A DNA stretch of 64,000 nucleotides from Mycobacterium nebraskense (GCF_002102255.1 NZ_LQPH01000153.1:62001-126000), one strand, 5' to 3'; positions 27,998 through 36,962 are shown, numbered from the stretch's first letter. The notes: a model not told the origin generated them from the letters alone. A program made the numbers and translations.

Positions 27998-28825
27998 ATG
28001 GCCGTCGTAACCATGAAGCAGCTGCTGGACAGCGGCACCCACTTCGGGCATCAGACCCGTCGCTGGAATCCCAAGATGAAGCGGTTCATCTTCACCGACC
28101 GCAACGGCATCTACATCATCGACCTGCAGCAGACGCTGACCTATATCGACAAGGCGTACGAGTTCGTCAAAGAAACCGTCGCCCACGGTGGCAGCGTCAT
28201 GTTCGTAGGCACCAAGAAGCAGGCGCAGGAGTCTGTCGCGGCCGAAGCCCTCCGGGTCGGGATGCCGTACGTGAACCAGCGCTGGCTGGGCGGCATGCTC
28301 ACCAACTTCTCCACCGTGCACAAGCGCCTGCAGCGCCTCAAGGAACTCGAGGCCATGGAGCAGACCGGTGGCTTCGAGGGTCGCACCAAGAAGGAAATCC
28401 TGATGCTGACCCGCGAGAAGAACAAGCTGGAGCGCAGCCTCGGCGGTATCCGGGACATGGCCAAGGTGCCGTCGGCGATCTGGGTCGTCGACACCAACAA
28501 GGAGCACATCGCCGTCGGCGAGGCCCGCAAGCTCGGTATCCCGGTCATCGCGATCCTGGACACCAACTGCGACCCCGACGAGGTCGACTACCCGATCCCC
28601 GGCAACGACGACGCGATCCGCTCGGCCGCGCTGCTGACCAAGGTGATCGCCTCCGCGGTCGCCGAAGGCCTGCAGGCCCGCGCCGGAGTCGGCCGCGGCG
28701 ATGGCAAGCCCGAGGCGGAGGCCGCCGAGCCGCTGCCCGAATGGGAGCAGGAACTGCTGGCCTCCGCTGCTGCAAGCGCCCCCACCGACGCGGGCGCACC
28801 CGAATCGACCCCCACGGAAGGCTGA
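27998..28825 (+). CDS. rpsB: 30S ribosomal protein uS2
   Basis: A 275-residue uS2 with the conserved start [20 protein letters not shown] and the core [10 protein letters not shown]. The C-terminal 35 residues are an acidic, Ala/Pro-rich extension absent from the E. coli protein. It forms a two-gene operon with tsf, whose ATG lies 1 nt past its TGA. ATG 27998 follows TAAGG. Confidence 0.97.
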   Translation: MAVVTMKQLLDSGTHFGHQTRRWNPKMKRFIFTDRNGIYIIDLQQTLTYIDKAYEFVKETVAHGGSVMFVGTKKQAQESVAAEALRVGMPYVNQRWLGGMLTNFSTVHKRLQRLKELEAMEQTGGFEGRTKKEILMLTREKNKLERSLGGIRDMAKVPSAIWVVDTNKEHIAVGEARKLGIPVIAILDTNCDPDEVDYPIPGNDDAIRSAALLTKVIASAVAEGLQARAGVGRGDGKPEAEAAEPLPEWEQELLASAAASAPTDAGAPESTPTEG

Positions 28826-28826
28826 G

Positions 28827-29642
28827 ATGGCCAACTTCACCGCCGCCGACGTCAAGAAGCTTCGGGAGCTCACCGGCGCCGGCATGCTCGACTGCAAGAA
28901 CGCGCTGGCCGAGAGTGACGGCGACTTCGACAAGGCGGTCGAGGCGCTGCGCATCAAGGGCGCCAAGGACGTCGGCAAGCGCGCCGAGCGCGCCACGGCC
29001 GAAGGTCTGGTCGCGGCCAAGGGCGGCGCGCTGATCGAGCTGAACTCCGAGACGGACTTCGTCGCCAAGAACGCCGAGTTCCAGAAGCTCGCCGACGACA
29101 TCGTCGCGGCTGCGGCCGAGTCCAGGGCCGCGGACGTTGACGCGCTTAAGGCTGCTTCGGTCGGTGATACGACGGTCGAGCAGGCCATCGCCGACCTGTC
29201 GGCCAAGATCGGCGAGAAGCTCGAGCTGCGCCGTGTCGCGTTCTTCGACGGCACCGCCGAGGCCTACCTGCACAAGCGTGCGGCTGACCTGCCGCCGGCT
29301 GTGGGTGTGCTGGTGGAGTACACCGGCTCCGATGTCGACGCGGCGCACTCCGTCGCGCTGCAGATCGCCGCGCTGAAGGCCCGCTACCTGTCCCGCGAGG
29401 ACGTTCCCGAAGACGTCGTGGCCAGCGAGCGCCGCATCGCCGAGGAGACGGCCAAATCGGAGGGCAAGCCGGAGCAGGCGCTGCCCAAGATCGTCGAAGG
29501 CCGGCTGAACGGTTTCTTCAAGGACGCGGTGCTGCTGGAGCAGCCGTCGGTGTCCGACAGCAAGAAGACGGTCAAGGCCCTGCTCGACGAGGCCGGCGTG
29601 ACGGTGACGCGGTTCGTGCGCTTCGAAGTGGGCCAGGCCTAA
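28827..29642 (+). CDS. tsf: elongation factor Ts
   Basis: A 271-residue EF-Ts, the nucleotide exchange factor of EF-Tu. It has the N-terminal UBA-like domain ([19 protein letters not shown]) and the EF-Tu contact motif TDFVAKN. Full length. Cotranscribed with rpsB. Confidence 0.97.
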   Translation: MANFTAADVKKLRELTGAGMLDCKNALAESDGDFDKAVEALRIKGAKDVGKRAERATAEGLVAAKGGALIELNSETDFVAKNAEFQKLADDIVAAAAESRAADVDALKAASVGDTTVEQAIADLSAKIGEKLELRRVAFFDGTAEAYLHKRAADLPPAVGVLVEYTGSDVDAAHSVALQIAALKARYLSREDVPEDVVASERRIAEETAKSEGKPEQALPKIVEGRLNGFFKDAVLLEQPSVSDSKKTVKALLDEAGVTVTRFVRFEVGQA

Positions 29643-29644
29643 GC

Positions 29645-29656
29645 CCCGCGCGGGGC
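29645..29656 (+). terminator. short GC palindrome after tsf
   Basis: CCCCGCGCGGGG, a self-complementary 12-mer directly after the tsf stop and just before the amiC promoter. A weak terminator candidate with no U tract. Confidence 0.25.
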
Positions 29657-29660
29657 GGGT

Positions 29661-29666
29661 TAGCGT
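29661..29666 (+). promoter_or_regulatory. -10 element of amiC (leaderless type)
   Basis: TAGCGT fits TAnnnT and lies 6 nt before ATG 29673, with no ribosome binding site. Confidence 0.42.
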
Positions 29667-29672
29667 CGATCC

Positions 29673-31070
29673 ATGCGACACGTGCACGCGTTCGGCAACG
29701 ACGCCCTCGGTGATCTGGACGCGGTTGGCCTCGCCCACGCGATACAAGCCGGCTGGGTCAGCAGGGCGGAGGTGGTCGAGGCCGCCATCGCCCGCACCGA
29801 GGCCGTCGATCCGGTCCTCAACGGCTTGGCGTACGCGGCCTTCCAGCAGGCGCGAACCGGCGCGGTGGCGAGCGGCTTCTTCGACGGCGTCCCGACGTTC
29901 GTCAAGGACAACGTCGACGTCGCCGGCCAGCCCACCATGCATGGCAGCGACGCCTGGGCGCCGTGGGATGCCTTGGCCGACAGCGATTTTGCGCGGGTGT
30001 TCCTGGCCACCGGCCTGACGTCGATCGGCAAGACGCAGCTCTCGGAATTCGGGTTCAGCGCGTCCGCCGAACACCCACGGCTGGGGCCGGTCCGCAACCC
30101 GTGGAACACCGACTACACCGCGGGCGCCTCGTCGTCGGGCTCGGGGGCCTTCGTCGCGGCCGGCGTGGTGCCGATCGCGCATGCCAACGACGGCGGCGGC
30201 TCCATCCGCATCCCGGCCGCCTGCAACGGGCTTGTCGGGCTCAAGCCATCGCGCGGGCGGTTGCCCCTGGACCCGACCCTGCGCCGGATGCCGGTGGGCA
30301 TCGTCGCCAACGGCGTGCTCACCCGTTCGGTGCGTGACACCGCGGCGTTCTACCGGGAGGCCGAGCGGATCTGGCGCAACCACCGGCTGGCGCCGGTCGG
30401 CGACGTCACCGGGCCCGGCAGGCAGCGGTTGCGGATCGCGGTGGTGACCCGCTCGGTCCTGCGGGAGTGCAGTCCCCAGGTGCGGGAACTCACGCTGAAA
30501 TCGGCCGGGCTGCTAGAGGAATTGGGTCACCGGGTCGAACACGTCGACGAGCCCCCGGTACCGGCCAGCTTCGTCGACGATTTCGTCCTGTACTGGGGAT
30601 TCCTCGCGCTGGCCCAGGTGCGCAGCGGGCGGCACATGTTCGGCAAGACGTTCGACCGCACCCGGCTGGACAGCCTCACGCTCGGCCTGGAACGACACAC
30701 GGCCCGCAACTTCCACCGGCTTCCGTTGGCGATCATGCGGCTGCGCCGGATCCGCAGGCGCACCGCGCGGCTCTTCGGCACCTACGACGCGGTGCTCACA
30801 CCGACCGTGGCCGACGAGACGCCACGCATCGGCTATCTCGCTCCCACGGACTATCAGCAGGTGCTGGATCGGCTGATCGACTGGGTCTCGTTCACCCCGC
30901 TGCAGAACGTCACCGGCGAGCCCGCGATCTCGCTTCCGTTGGCGCAGTCCGCCGAAGGCATGCCGGTGGGCATGATGCTCTCGGCCGACCTCGGCCAGGA
31001 GGCGCTGCTGCTCGAGCTGGCCTACGAACTCGAGGAGGCCCGGCCGTGGGCCCGGATCCATACCTCGTGA
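29673..31070 (+). CDS. amiC: amidase, amidase-signature family (AmiC)
   Basis: A 465-residue amidase with the Ser-cisSer-Lys triad: Lys 78 (TFVKDNV), Ser in GASSSGSG (about 153-155) and nucleophile Ser 177 (DGGGSIRIPA). It hydrolyses an amide; the substrate is unknown. In H37Rv amiC (Rv2888c) holds the same place between tsf and the MarR gene. ATG 29673 fits the leaderless-type promoter. Confidence 0.92.
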   Translation: MRHVHAFGNDALGDLDAVGLAHAIQAGWVSRAEVVEAAIARTEAVDPVLNGLAYAAFQQARTGAVASGFFDGVPTFVKDNVDVAGQPTMHGSDAWAPWDALADSDFARVFLATGLTSIGKTQLSEFGFSASAEHPRLGPVRNPWNTDYTAGASSSGSGAFVAAGVVPIAHANDGGGSIRIPAACNGLVGLKPSRGRLPLDPTLRRMPVGIVANGVLTRSVRDTAAFYREAERIWRNHRLAPVGDVTGPGRQRLRIAVVTRSVLRECSPQVRELTLKSAGLLEELGHRVEHVDEPPVPASFVDDFVLYWGFLALAQVRSGRHMFGKTFDRTRLDSLTLGLERHTARNFHRLPLAIMRLRRIRRRTARLFGTYDAVLTPTVADETPRIGYLAPTDYQQVLDRLIDWVSFTPLQNVTGEPAISLPLAQSAEGMPVGMMLSADLGQEALLLELAYELEEARPWARIHTS

Positions 31071-31119
31071 TTTGAGGTCAAGGCGGCGACCCGCTTCGCC
31101 GCGCTCGCGATCGCCGCGG

Positions 31120-31539
31120 TCACTCGGAACCGAGCTTGTCGAGCATCCGTTTGAACTCGCGCTGCTGAGTCTCGGTCAGCCTGGCCAGGATGCGGGCATC
31201 GGCGGTCCGGACCGCGCCTTCCGCCCGCTTGAGCAGGGCGCGGCCCTGACCCGTCAGCGTGGCAGGTAGCGCCCGGCCGCTGGACACCGATGCCGGACGT
31301 GCCACGGCGCCAATGTCTTCCAGCTTGCGCAGCACCATGTTCATGGCCTGCGGTGTGACGCCCGCCTGCCGGGACAGTTCCGCGCTCGACATCCCCGGAG
31401 ACATGGAAAGCATACGCAGGCAGACGAATTCGGGCAGAGTCAGGCCGAGCGGGCCCAACACGGCGGAAACCTCCGGGCGTAGCAGGCTTGCCACCCGATA
31501 GAGCAGGTAACCAAGCGGGGCGTCTTCGGCCTGAACCAT
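31120..31539 (-). CDS. MarR family repressor (Rv2887-like)
   Basis: A 139-residue MarR regulator with a winged helix in the middle (MSSAELSRQAGVTPQAMNMV and RPASVSSGRALPATLT). In H37Rv the orthologue Rv2887 controls a small-molecule methyltransferase gene and its loss gives drug tolerance, by my recollection of the literature. ATG 31539 begins the conserved part; the frame runs on to 32166 through unrelated sequence. A perfect palindrome overlaps the start codon, so the gene is probably autoregulated. CAATAT 7 nt before the ATG suggests a leaderless mRNA. Confidence 0.9.
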   Translation of the reverse strand: MVQAEDAPLGYLLYRVASLLRPEVSAVLGPLGLTLPEFVCLRMLSMSPGMSSAELSRQAGVTPQAMNMVLRKLEDIGAVARPASVSSGRALPATLTGQGRALLKRAEGAVRTADARILARLTETQQREFKRMLDKLGSE

Positions 31540-31556
31540 GTCAATGATATTGACAT
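31538..31556. promoter_or_regulatory. perfect MarR-type operator
   Basis: ATGTCAAT (31538-31545), spacer GAT, ATTGACAT (31549-31556): an 8-bp perfect inverted repeat. It covers the -10 region and the first two bases of the marR ATG (minus strand). The size is typical of MarR operators. Confidence 0.6.
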
Positions 31557-31674
31557 ATTTTTGTCGTCTCGACGCGAAGTTCCGAGCGCAAGTCGTGATT
31601 GCCGGCCCGTCAACGGGGTAACCGACCAGCGGTGAAACGTCACTCGCACCGCGCGGGCGTATCAGGAGGTTTCG

Positions 31675-32088
31675 ATGCCGAAGACGATGAAAGGCGGCAA
31701 GCCGAAGAAGGATGAATTGCCGAGCACCTTGCAGCGCTCCAGCGCCAAAGCGCAACGCACGTTCGCGAAAACCCACGATGCGGCCGCCGATGAATACGGC
31801 AGCGAGGAGCGCGCCCACCGGGTGGCGTACTCCGCCCTCAAGCACAGCTTCGAAAAGGTCGGCGACCATTGGGAACCCAAAGAAGAGAAGGGCCCGTCGG
31901 ACGAGCGCGCCAAGAGCGGTGGTCCACGAGCCTCCGGCCCGACCGCGGAGGGTGTGGACGCCAACGCGAGCAAAAAGCACTTGCTCGACCTGGCCCGCCG
32001 ACTCGACGTCCAGGGCCGGTCGACGATGAGCAAGGCGGAGTTGGTCGACGCGATCATGAGGCACAACCGCAAGGTTCGCGGCCGCTGA
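31675..32088 (+). CDS. ChaB domain protein with C-terminal Rho N-like domain
   Basis: A 137-residue basic protein. The N-terminal half is a ChaB domain (residues 8-65, DELPSTLQRSSAKAQRTFAK). The C-terminal part (KKHLLDLARRLDVQGRSTMS...KAELVDAIMRHN) resembles the Rho N-terminal/SAP-like fold, which binds nucleic acid. Actinobacterial ChaB proteins are often stress induced. ATG 31675 follows a strong AGGAGG (31664-31669). Confidence 0.85.
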   Translation: MPKTMKGGKPKKDELPSTLQRSSAKAQRTFAKTHDAAADEYGSEERAHRVAYSALKHSFEKVGDHWEPKEEKGPSDERAKSGGPRASGPTAEGVDANASKKHLLDLARRLDVQGRSTMSKAELVDAIMRHNRKVRGR

Positions 32089-32298
32089 GAAACGCGTCCT
32101 CCGGTCGCGCGAATGTGACGGGCTAATCGCTCGTTTCGACGCCGGGGTTGACGTTGCGTCAGTCATGCGACGTGAAAATCGGTACAGGTGTTAAGAACTG
32201 ATGCGAAAGACGCTGCGCAGCAAAATAACCGCGTTTCGGCAGTTGAGCGACCGAAATTGCCCTTAAACGGGCGTGCAAATGTTTGAAGCGGAGGCGTA

Positions 32299-32394
32299 AT
32301 GGCTATTTCGCCGCTTGTGTGCGTATTGCCCTTCTGGGGGGCGATTGTTCGACACGAAAGGATGAGCAATGAAGGTCACCAAGACGACCGTTAA
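32299..32394 (+). CDS. possible upstream ORF overlapping the MPT63-like gene
   Basis: ATG 32299 follows GGAGG (32290-32294) and opens a 31-codon frame that stops at 32394, 26 nt inside the next gene and in another frame. It starts MAISPLVCVLPFWGAIV. A good ribosome binding site with a start inside the leader of a secreted antigen gene could tune translation. No homology is known to me. Confidence 0.3.
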   Translation: MAISPLVCVLPFWGAIVRHERMSNEGHQDDR

Positions 32395-32923
32395 GACAGC
32401 TGCCGCTGCCGGGGGTATAGCGGTGGCAAGCATTTTCGCCGCGACGCCGGCTTCCGCCGCGCCGCCCAACATTCAGGGTTTCGGCACCAGCGAACAACTC
32501 GTGAACGGGCCGCTGATCACCAACTACACGGTGAGCAACCTGCAGCAGAGCAACGCCGCGATTCCCGGCTACACCCCTAAGGGAACGCTGTACCAGGCGG
32601 ACGTCACCGCTCGGTCGGACGGCGGGCTCGTGACGCCGATGGTCAACGACTTCATCGCCCGCGGGCCGAATGGGCAGAACTACCGGGTGATCGACAAGGT
32701 TGGAGTCCCGAACGGACTCAACCCGGCGCCGATCCCGCAGGGTAACGAGTCGACCGGAACGCTGTACTTCGACGTGACCGGTGCGCCGCCGAACGGCGTC
32801 GTCTACAACGACGGAATGCAAGACATTCTGATGTGGACGTCGAACGTGCAGGGTGGCTCGACGCCTGGCGCTCCGAATGCGAGCCCGGCACCGGGTGCTC
32901 CGCCGGCCCCGACCCACACCTAA
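32369..32923 (+). CDS. secreted MPT63/DUF1942 family protein
   Basis: A 184-residue secreted protein. The signal peptide ends ATPASAA (about residue 31). The mature part matches MPT63: a beta-sandwich with VSNLQQSNAAIPGYTPKG, a TPMVNDFIAR segment, IPQGNESTGTLYFDVTGAPP and MQDILMWTSN. The tail is Pro/Ala/Gly rich. MPT63 is an immunogenic secreted antigen; its function is unclear. ATG 32369 follows GAAAGG. The 280-bp gap upstream is AT-richer than its surroundings and holds only the small upstream ORF. Confidence 0.9.
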   Translation: MKVTKTTVKTAAAAGGIAVASIFAATPASAAPPNIQGFGTSEQLVNGPLITNYTVSNLQQSNAAIPGYTPKGTLYQADVTARSDGGLVTPMVNDFIARGPNGQNYRVIDKVGVPNGLNPAPIPQGNESTGTLYFDVTGAPPNGVVYNDGMQDILMWTSNVQGGSTPGAPNASPAPGAPPAPTHT

Positions 32924-32939
32924 TCCGGCGTGCGGATAT

Positions 32940-32969
32940 CTCCCCGCGTCGCGCGTGCGACGCGGGGAG
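32940..32969 (+). terminator. strong hairpin terminator after the MPT63-like gene
   Basis: A 13-bp perfect stem, with core arms CCCCGCGTCGC (32942-32952) and GCGACGCGGGG (32957-32967) and a GCGT loop. No long U tract follows, but the stem is very stable and sits 17 nt after the stop codon. Confidence 0.6.
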
Positions 32970-33038
32970 GTCCGTTTCTGCAACGTTTTTCCAACCGGCG
33001 TTTGCATCGTGCGCGCATGAATCGGGTACACCGCACCC

Positions 33039-33974
33039 ATGAGTAACCCAGATCACAGGCCAGCCGAAGTACGCGAACAGGCGCAAGTGCACGCAGAGCA
33101 GGTGCGGGCGACGATGGAGGAGCGGCGTAGCGATCAGGGCGGCGGATTGAGCGGCTGGGTCGCCGAGCGGGCCGGCAGGTGGGATCTCAGCGGACAGGAC
33201 GAGACCACTCTGCAGCGTCAGAAGTATCTGTGGAATGTGCTGGTGGATTACTGGTTTCGCATGGAGATCGACGGTTGGGAAAACGTCCCGGCACCGCCGG
33301 CGCTACTGGTGGGGATCCACTCCGGCGCTCCGTTTGTCTGGGACGCCTGGACCGTCGGTCTGCAATGGTGGCGGCGTTTCGGGCAGGAACGCCCGCTGCA
33401 CGGCACGGCACATGACGCGTTGATGGCGATTCCGGTGATCGGCCGGTACTTCCGGGCGATGGGTGTGCTTCCGGCCGCCCCGGACGCGATCGCCACCGCC
33501 CTGGCCGAAGGACGTGATGTTGCGCTGTGGCCCGGTGGAGAAGTGGACTCGCTGCGCCCGTGGACCGAACGCGACCGGGCCAACCTGGCGGGCCGAAAAG
33601 GCTTTGTGAAGATGGCGATTCGGGCCGGCGTGCCCGTCGTTCCGATCGCCACGGTCGGCGGTGCCGACGCGATGCCGGTGCTCATCCGCGGTGACAAGCT
33701 GTCGAAAGCTTTGCGGCTGGACCGCCTGCTGCGCCTCAAAGTGTTCCCGTTGGCCATCTCGCTGCCGTGGGGGATCGCACCGGCGGCGCTTCCGCAGTTG
33801 CCGCTACCGGCCAGGATCAGGACCCGGTTCATGCCGGTCGTCGAGCTCGACCACGACCCCGCACGCGCGGAGGACGAAGCATACGTCGACCGCAAGTATC
33901 GCGAGATTCAGGACGCCATCCAGGAAGGCATGGACGCGCTCGCGCGCAAGCGCGCCTTCCCGCTATTCGGTTGA
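33039..33974 (+). CDS. lysophospholipid/glycerol acyltransferase family protein
   Basis: A 311-residue acyltransferase of the PlsC superfamily. The usual HX4D motif appears in altered form as GIHSGAPFVWD, and the acceptor-binding block as WPGGEVDSLRPW. GFVKMAIRAGVPVVPIATVG fits the conserved downstream block. It probably acylates a glycerolipid or trehalose/mannoside-type acceptor at the membrane. The first 60 residues are helical and charged. ATG 33039. Confidence 0.82.
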   Translation: MSNPDHRPAEVREQAQVHAEQVRATMEERRSDQGGGLSGWVAERAGRWDLSGQDETTLQRQKYLWNVLVDYWFRMEIDGWENVPAPPALLVGIHSGAPFVWDAWTVGLQWWRRFGQERPLHGTAHDALMAIPVIGRYFRAMGVLPAAPDAIATALAEGRDVALWPGGEVDSLRPWTERDRANLAGRKGFVKMAIRAGVPVVPIATVGGADAMPVLIRGDKLSKALRLDRLLRLKVFPLAISLPWGIAPAALPQLPLPARIRTRFMPVVELDHDPARAEDEAYVDRKYREIQDAIQEGMDALARKRAFPLFG

Positions 33975-34011
33975 TCAATCCAAAGTCTCTCTGGGACAGA
34001 GAGATTCGGGC

Positions 34012-34737
34012 TCATTGTGCCGGCGTGAATGGGTGACCCGGTTGCGACGTGGGACCACTGACGATCCATTCCGGATGCGGTGGCGTCGCCGCCATGTAGC
34101 CCACACCCCGGACGGTGTCGACCATCGACTGATGGCGGGGGCCGAGCTTGGCGCGCAGCCGCCGGACGTGGACGTCGACCGAACGGATTCGACCGTTGCT
34201 GTCATAGCCCCACGCCTCGTGCATCAGGCGGGTCCGGGTAAACGGCCGACCGGCTTGCTGCACAAGGAAACTCAGCAGCTTGAACTCGGTCAGCGTTAGA
34301 CCCAGGTCCTTGCCTTCCAGCGACCCGGTGAAGCTGGTCGGGTGCAACAGCAGGGCACCGAAGCGCAGACTGCCGTTGATTGCGCTGCGCCGCTGCGCGA
34401 TCGCGCGTCGCAGCCGTTCCTGCACCTCGTCCGCGTTGGTGCCGGGCGGCATGACATCGTCAACGTTCCAGTCGGCGTCGACCGGCACCCCGTCAACCGG
34501 CGCCACCAGGGCCACCACAGCGGTAGCGGGCATATTCGTTGTCAGGCGGCGGCAGGCCGCCTGGGCCGCCACAAGGTCGCTGCGAGCGTCGACGATCGCG
34601 ACGTCGCCGGGATCGGGTGGCCCGTGGCCGTCACCGGTCAGGGGCGCGCGCCGCATGATTCGCGCAAACGAACTTAGGGGCGGCAGAGCGCGATCGAAGT
34701 CTTCCGCGTCCGTCAGCAGTAGAACGTCCAACGACAT
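34012..34737 (-). CDS. winged-helix response-regulator-like protein (Rv2884/GlnR-like)
   Basis: A 241-residue protein. The N-terminal receiver-like domain lacks the usual acidic cluster, as in GlnR-type orphan regulators. The C-terminal OmpR-type winged helix is clear (TLTEFKLLSFLVQQAGRPFT, IRSVDVHVRRLRAKLG, VDTVRGVGYM). The H37Rv gene Rv2884 near pyrH has the same design. Start ATG 34737 has GGAG at fair spacing; GTG 34782 would add 15 residues. No kinase gene is adjacent. Confidence 0.85.
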   Translation of the reverse strand: MSLDVLLLTDAEDFDRALPPLSSFARIMRRAPLTGDGHGPPDPGDVAIVDARSDLVAAQAACRRLTTNMPATAVVALVAPVDGVPVDADWNVDDVMPPGTNADEVQERLRRAIAQRRSAINGSLRFGALLLHPTSFTGSLEGKDLGLTLTEFKLLSFLVQQAGRPFTRTRLMHEAWGYDSNGRIRSVDVHVRRLRAKLGPRHQSMVDTVRGVGYMAATPPHPEWIVSGPTSQPGHPFTPAQ

Positions 34738-34912
34738 CTCCCGAAACTCCGTGTCGGTCTGCTTCCCCCCGCCCGTAGGCACCTCACGAAGAGATGTCTG
34801 CAGCGCAGCGATGATTACCCGCTCGCCGCGAAACTATGCAAACTGTGTTGAATTGGCTGCGGACCGCATCGGCCCGGCTAACCGGACGCGATCGTCCTGG
34901 CCTGGAAAAGTC

Positions 34913-34948
34913 GATGGGTCCGGTCCGTTTTCACGGACCGGACCCATC
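34913..34948 (-). terminator. intrinsic terminator of csbD
   Basis: A 16-bp perfect stem (arms 34913-34928 and 34933-34948) with a 4-nt loop. On the minus strand it is followed after 2 nt by CTTTTCC, a short U tract. It lies just beyond the csbD stop. Confidence 0.7.
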
Positions 34949-34959
34949 CTCCCAGCAAG

Positions 34960-35196
34960 CTACTGATTAGCCTTCTGGCGCTCCTCAGCGGCCTTGGCGC
35001 CGCCTCGCGCCGCCTCGGCCTCGGCTTCCTTCTTTGCCGCGTCGCGCTGTGCTTCCGCCTTGTCCTGCTGGGCCTGGCCCTCGCGGGTGAGGTCGTCACG
35101 ACCTGCCACCGCACCAACGGCCTCCTTGGCCTTGCCCTTGACGTCCTCGACGACGCCCTTGACAGCTTCAGCAGGTCCCGAGTTGTTGTCCGCCAT
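34960..35196 (-). CDS. CsbD-like stress protein
   Basis: A 78-residue, highly charged Ala/Lys/Glu/Gln-rich protein starting MADNNSGPAEAVKGVVEDVK, with the CsbD signature VKGVVEDVKGKAKEAVGAVAG. CsbD proteins are general-stress proteins of unknown action. ATG 35196 follows GAGGAAC. A 7-bp palindrome lies 28 nt upstream. The frame is open further upstream but has no conserved residues there. Confidence 0.85.
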   Translation of the reverse strand: MADNNSGPAEAVKGVVEDVKGKAKEAVGAVAGRDDLTREGQAQQDKAEAQRDAAKKEAEAEAARGGAKAAEERQKANQ

Positions 35197-35223
35197 GGAA
35201 TTAGTTCCTCTCGTTGGCGTACC

Positions 35224-35240
35224 TTGAGCGATGCGCTCAA
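35224..35240. promoter_or_regulatory. palindrome upstream of csbD
   Basis: TTGAGCG (35224-35230), ATG spacer, CGCTCAA (35234-35240): a perfect inverted repeat. Possible operator or leader hairpin of csbD. The 353-bp gap 35197-35549 holds this site and the pyrH upstream region; no other gene is convincing. Confidence 0.3.
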
Positions 35241-35549
35241 TGCCGATCGCCAAAGCGACCGGTCCGGTCATACGGCGAGGCTGGCCCTTATTCTCAAGAC
35301 CGTGAATTCCCACCGCGATGGTGCGGATTCCCCTTGCCGGCCATCGCTCAAACATCCGCAGCCCCAAGGTGGCCAAGCCGGCGCCAGTGTCGGCGTCACC
35401 TGGCCGACGGCCGCGAAAAGCCGTCCGCATCGCCAAACTCTGCGCATAACGCACCCCGCCGACGCCGCATTGTGCTGCGATGAGGCAGGATGTGAAATGC
35501 CGTTCCGGATGAGGTCAGCCCGGGATGGCACTCTCATGCGAGGAGCCTG

Positions 35550-36356
35550 ATGACGGAGTCCAGGGAGGCCCAAGCCGCCGGCGCGGCGGCTCCGAAGCCG
35601 GAGCCCACGGCGCCGGAGAATGGATCAGCTGCCGGTCAGCCCCTAACGCGGCCCAAGTACTCCAGGGTGTTGCTCAAGCTTGGCGGCGAAATGTTCGGTG
35701 GGGGCCAGGTCGGGCTGGATCCCGATGTCGTGGCGCGGGTGGCCCGCCAGATTGCCGAGGTGGTTCGCGACGGTGTCCAGGTCGCGGTCGTGATCGGTGG
35801 CGGCAACTTCTTCCGCGGCGCGCAGCTGCAGCAGCGGGGCATGGAACGCACCCGTTCGGACTACATGGGCATGCTCGGCACGGTGATGAACAGCTTGGCG
35901 CTGCAGGATTTCCTGGAGAAGGAAGGCATCGTCACGCGCGTCCAGACCGCGATCACCATGGGACAGGTCGCCGAGCCCTACTTGCCCCTGCGCGCCGTCC
36001 GTCACCTGGAGAAGGGGCGGGTGGTGATCTTCGGGGCCGGCATGGGCCTGCCGTATTTCTCCACCGACACCACCGCAGCGCAGCGGGCGCTGGAGATCGG
36101 CGCCGAGGTGGTCTTGATGGCCAAGGCAGTCGACGGGGTGTTCTCGGCGGATCCGCGGCAGAATCCGCAAGCCGAGCTGATCGCCGCGATCAGCCATCGC
36201 GAGGTCATCGACCGGGGGCTGCGAGTGGCCGATGCCACCGCCTTCAGCCTGTGCATGGACAATGGCATGCCGATCCTGGTGTTCAACCTGCTGACCAATG
36301 GCAATATCGCCCGCGCGGTCGCCGGTGAGAAAATCGGGACACTGGTCACCACCTGA
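35550..36356 (+). CDS. pyrH: UMP kinase
   Basis: A 268-residue UMP kinase of the amino-acid kinase fold, with [10 protein letters not shown] at the phosphate loop, [10 protein letters not shown], and the UMP-binding region ending in [16 protein letters not shown]. The first 35 residues are an Ala/Pro/Glu extension absent in E. coli PyrH. ATG 35550 follows GAGGAG. It precedes frr, as in most bacteria. Confidence 0.96.
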   Translation: MTESREAQAAGAAAPKPEPTAPENGSAAGQPLTRPKYSRVLLKLGGEMFGGGQVGLDPDVVARVARQIAEVVRDGVQVAVVIGGGNFFRGAQLQQRGMERTRSDYMGMLGTVMNSLALQDFLEKEGIVTRVQTAITMGQVAEPYLPLRAVRHLEKGRVVIFGAGMGLPYFSTDTTAAQRALEIGAEVVLMAKAVDGVFSADPRQNPQAELIAAISHREVIDRGLRVADATAFSLCMDNGMPILVFNLLTNGNIARAVAGEKIGTLVTT

Positions 36357-36371
36357 GGGGAAGAGCGAACG

Positions 36372-36929
36372 ATGATTGACGAGGCTCTCTTCGACGCTGA
36401 AGAGAAAATGGAGAAGGCCGTGGCGGTGGCCCGTGACGACTTGTCAACCATTCGAACCGGCCGCGCCAACCCGGGCATGTTCTCCCGGATTGTCATCGAC
36501 TACTACGGCGCCACCACCCCGATCACGCAGTTGGCCAGCATCAACGTGCCCGAGGCGCGGCTCGTCGTCATCAAGCCCTATGAGACCGGTCAGCTCGGCG
36601 CGATCGAAACGGCGATCCGCAACTCCGACCTGGGCGTCAATCCGACCAACGACGGCACTCTGATCCGGGTGGCGGTGCCGCAACTCACCGAGGAGCGGCG
36701 CCGGGAGCTGGTCAAGCAGGCCAAGGGCAAAGGGGAAGACGCCAAGGTGTCGGTGCGCAACATCCGCCGCAAGGCGATGGAGGAATTGCACCGCATCCGT
36801 AAGGACGGCGAGGCCGGCGAGGACGAGGTCGGCCGCGCGGAAAAAGACCTGGACAAGACCACGCACCAGTACATCACCCAGATCGAAGACCTGGTCAAGC
36901 ACAAAGAAGGCGAGCTGCTGGAGGTCTAG
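36372..36929 (+). CDS. frr: ribosome recycling factor
   Basis: A 185-residue RRF that, with EF-G, splits post-termination ribosomes. The conserved segments [13 protein letters not shown] and [14 protein letters not shown] are present. It lies 15 nt after pyrH. Confidence 0.97.
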   Translation: MIDEALFDAEEKMEKAVAVARDDLSTIRTGRANPGMFSRIVIDYYGATTPITQLASINVPEARLVVIKPYETGQLGAIETAIRNSDLGVNPTNDGTLIRVAVPQLTEERRRELVKQAKGKGEDAKVSVRNIRRKAMEELHRIRKDGEAGEDEVGRAEKDLDKTTHQYITQIEDLVKHKEGELLEV

Positions 36930-36962
36930 CGACCGCCCAGCAGCTGAGTTCACCCAGGGTCC

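Noticed and set aside
28545-30383. 612-residue antisense frame over rpsB, tsf and amiC
   Set aside because: It spans three well-conserved genes on the other strand, has no recognisable motif and skewed composition.
31594-31620. SigF promoter for the ChaB gene
   Set aside because: GGGTA is present, but the -35 side (GTGAT) matches the GGTTT consensus too poorly.
33008-33038. SigF promoter for the acyltransferase gene
   Set aside because: GTTT and GGGTA are present but 20 nt apart, outside the usual 15 to 17.
35214-35550. Small plus-strand ORFs between csbD and pyrH
   Set aside because: No ribosome binding site, no conserved pattern, and composition like the surrounding non-coding sequence.
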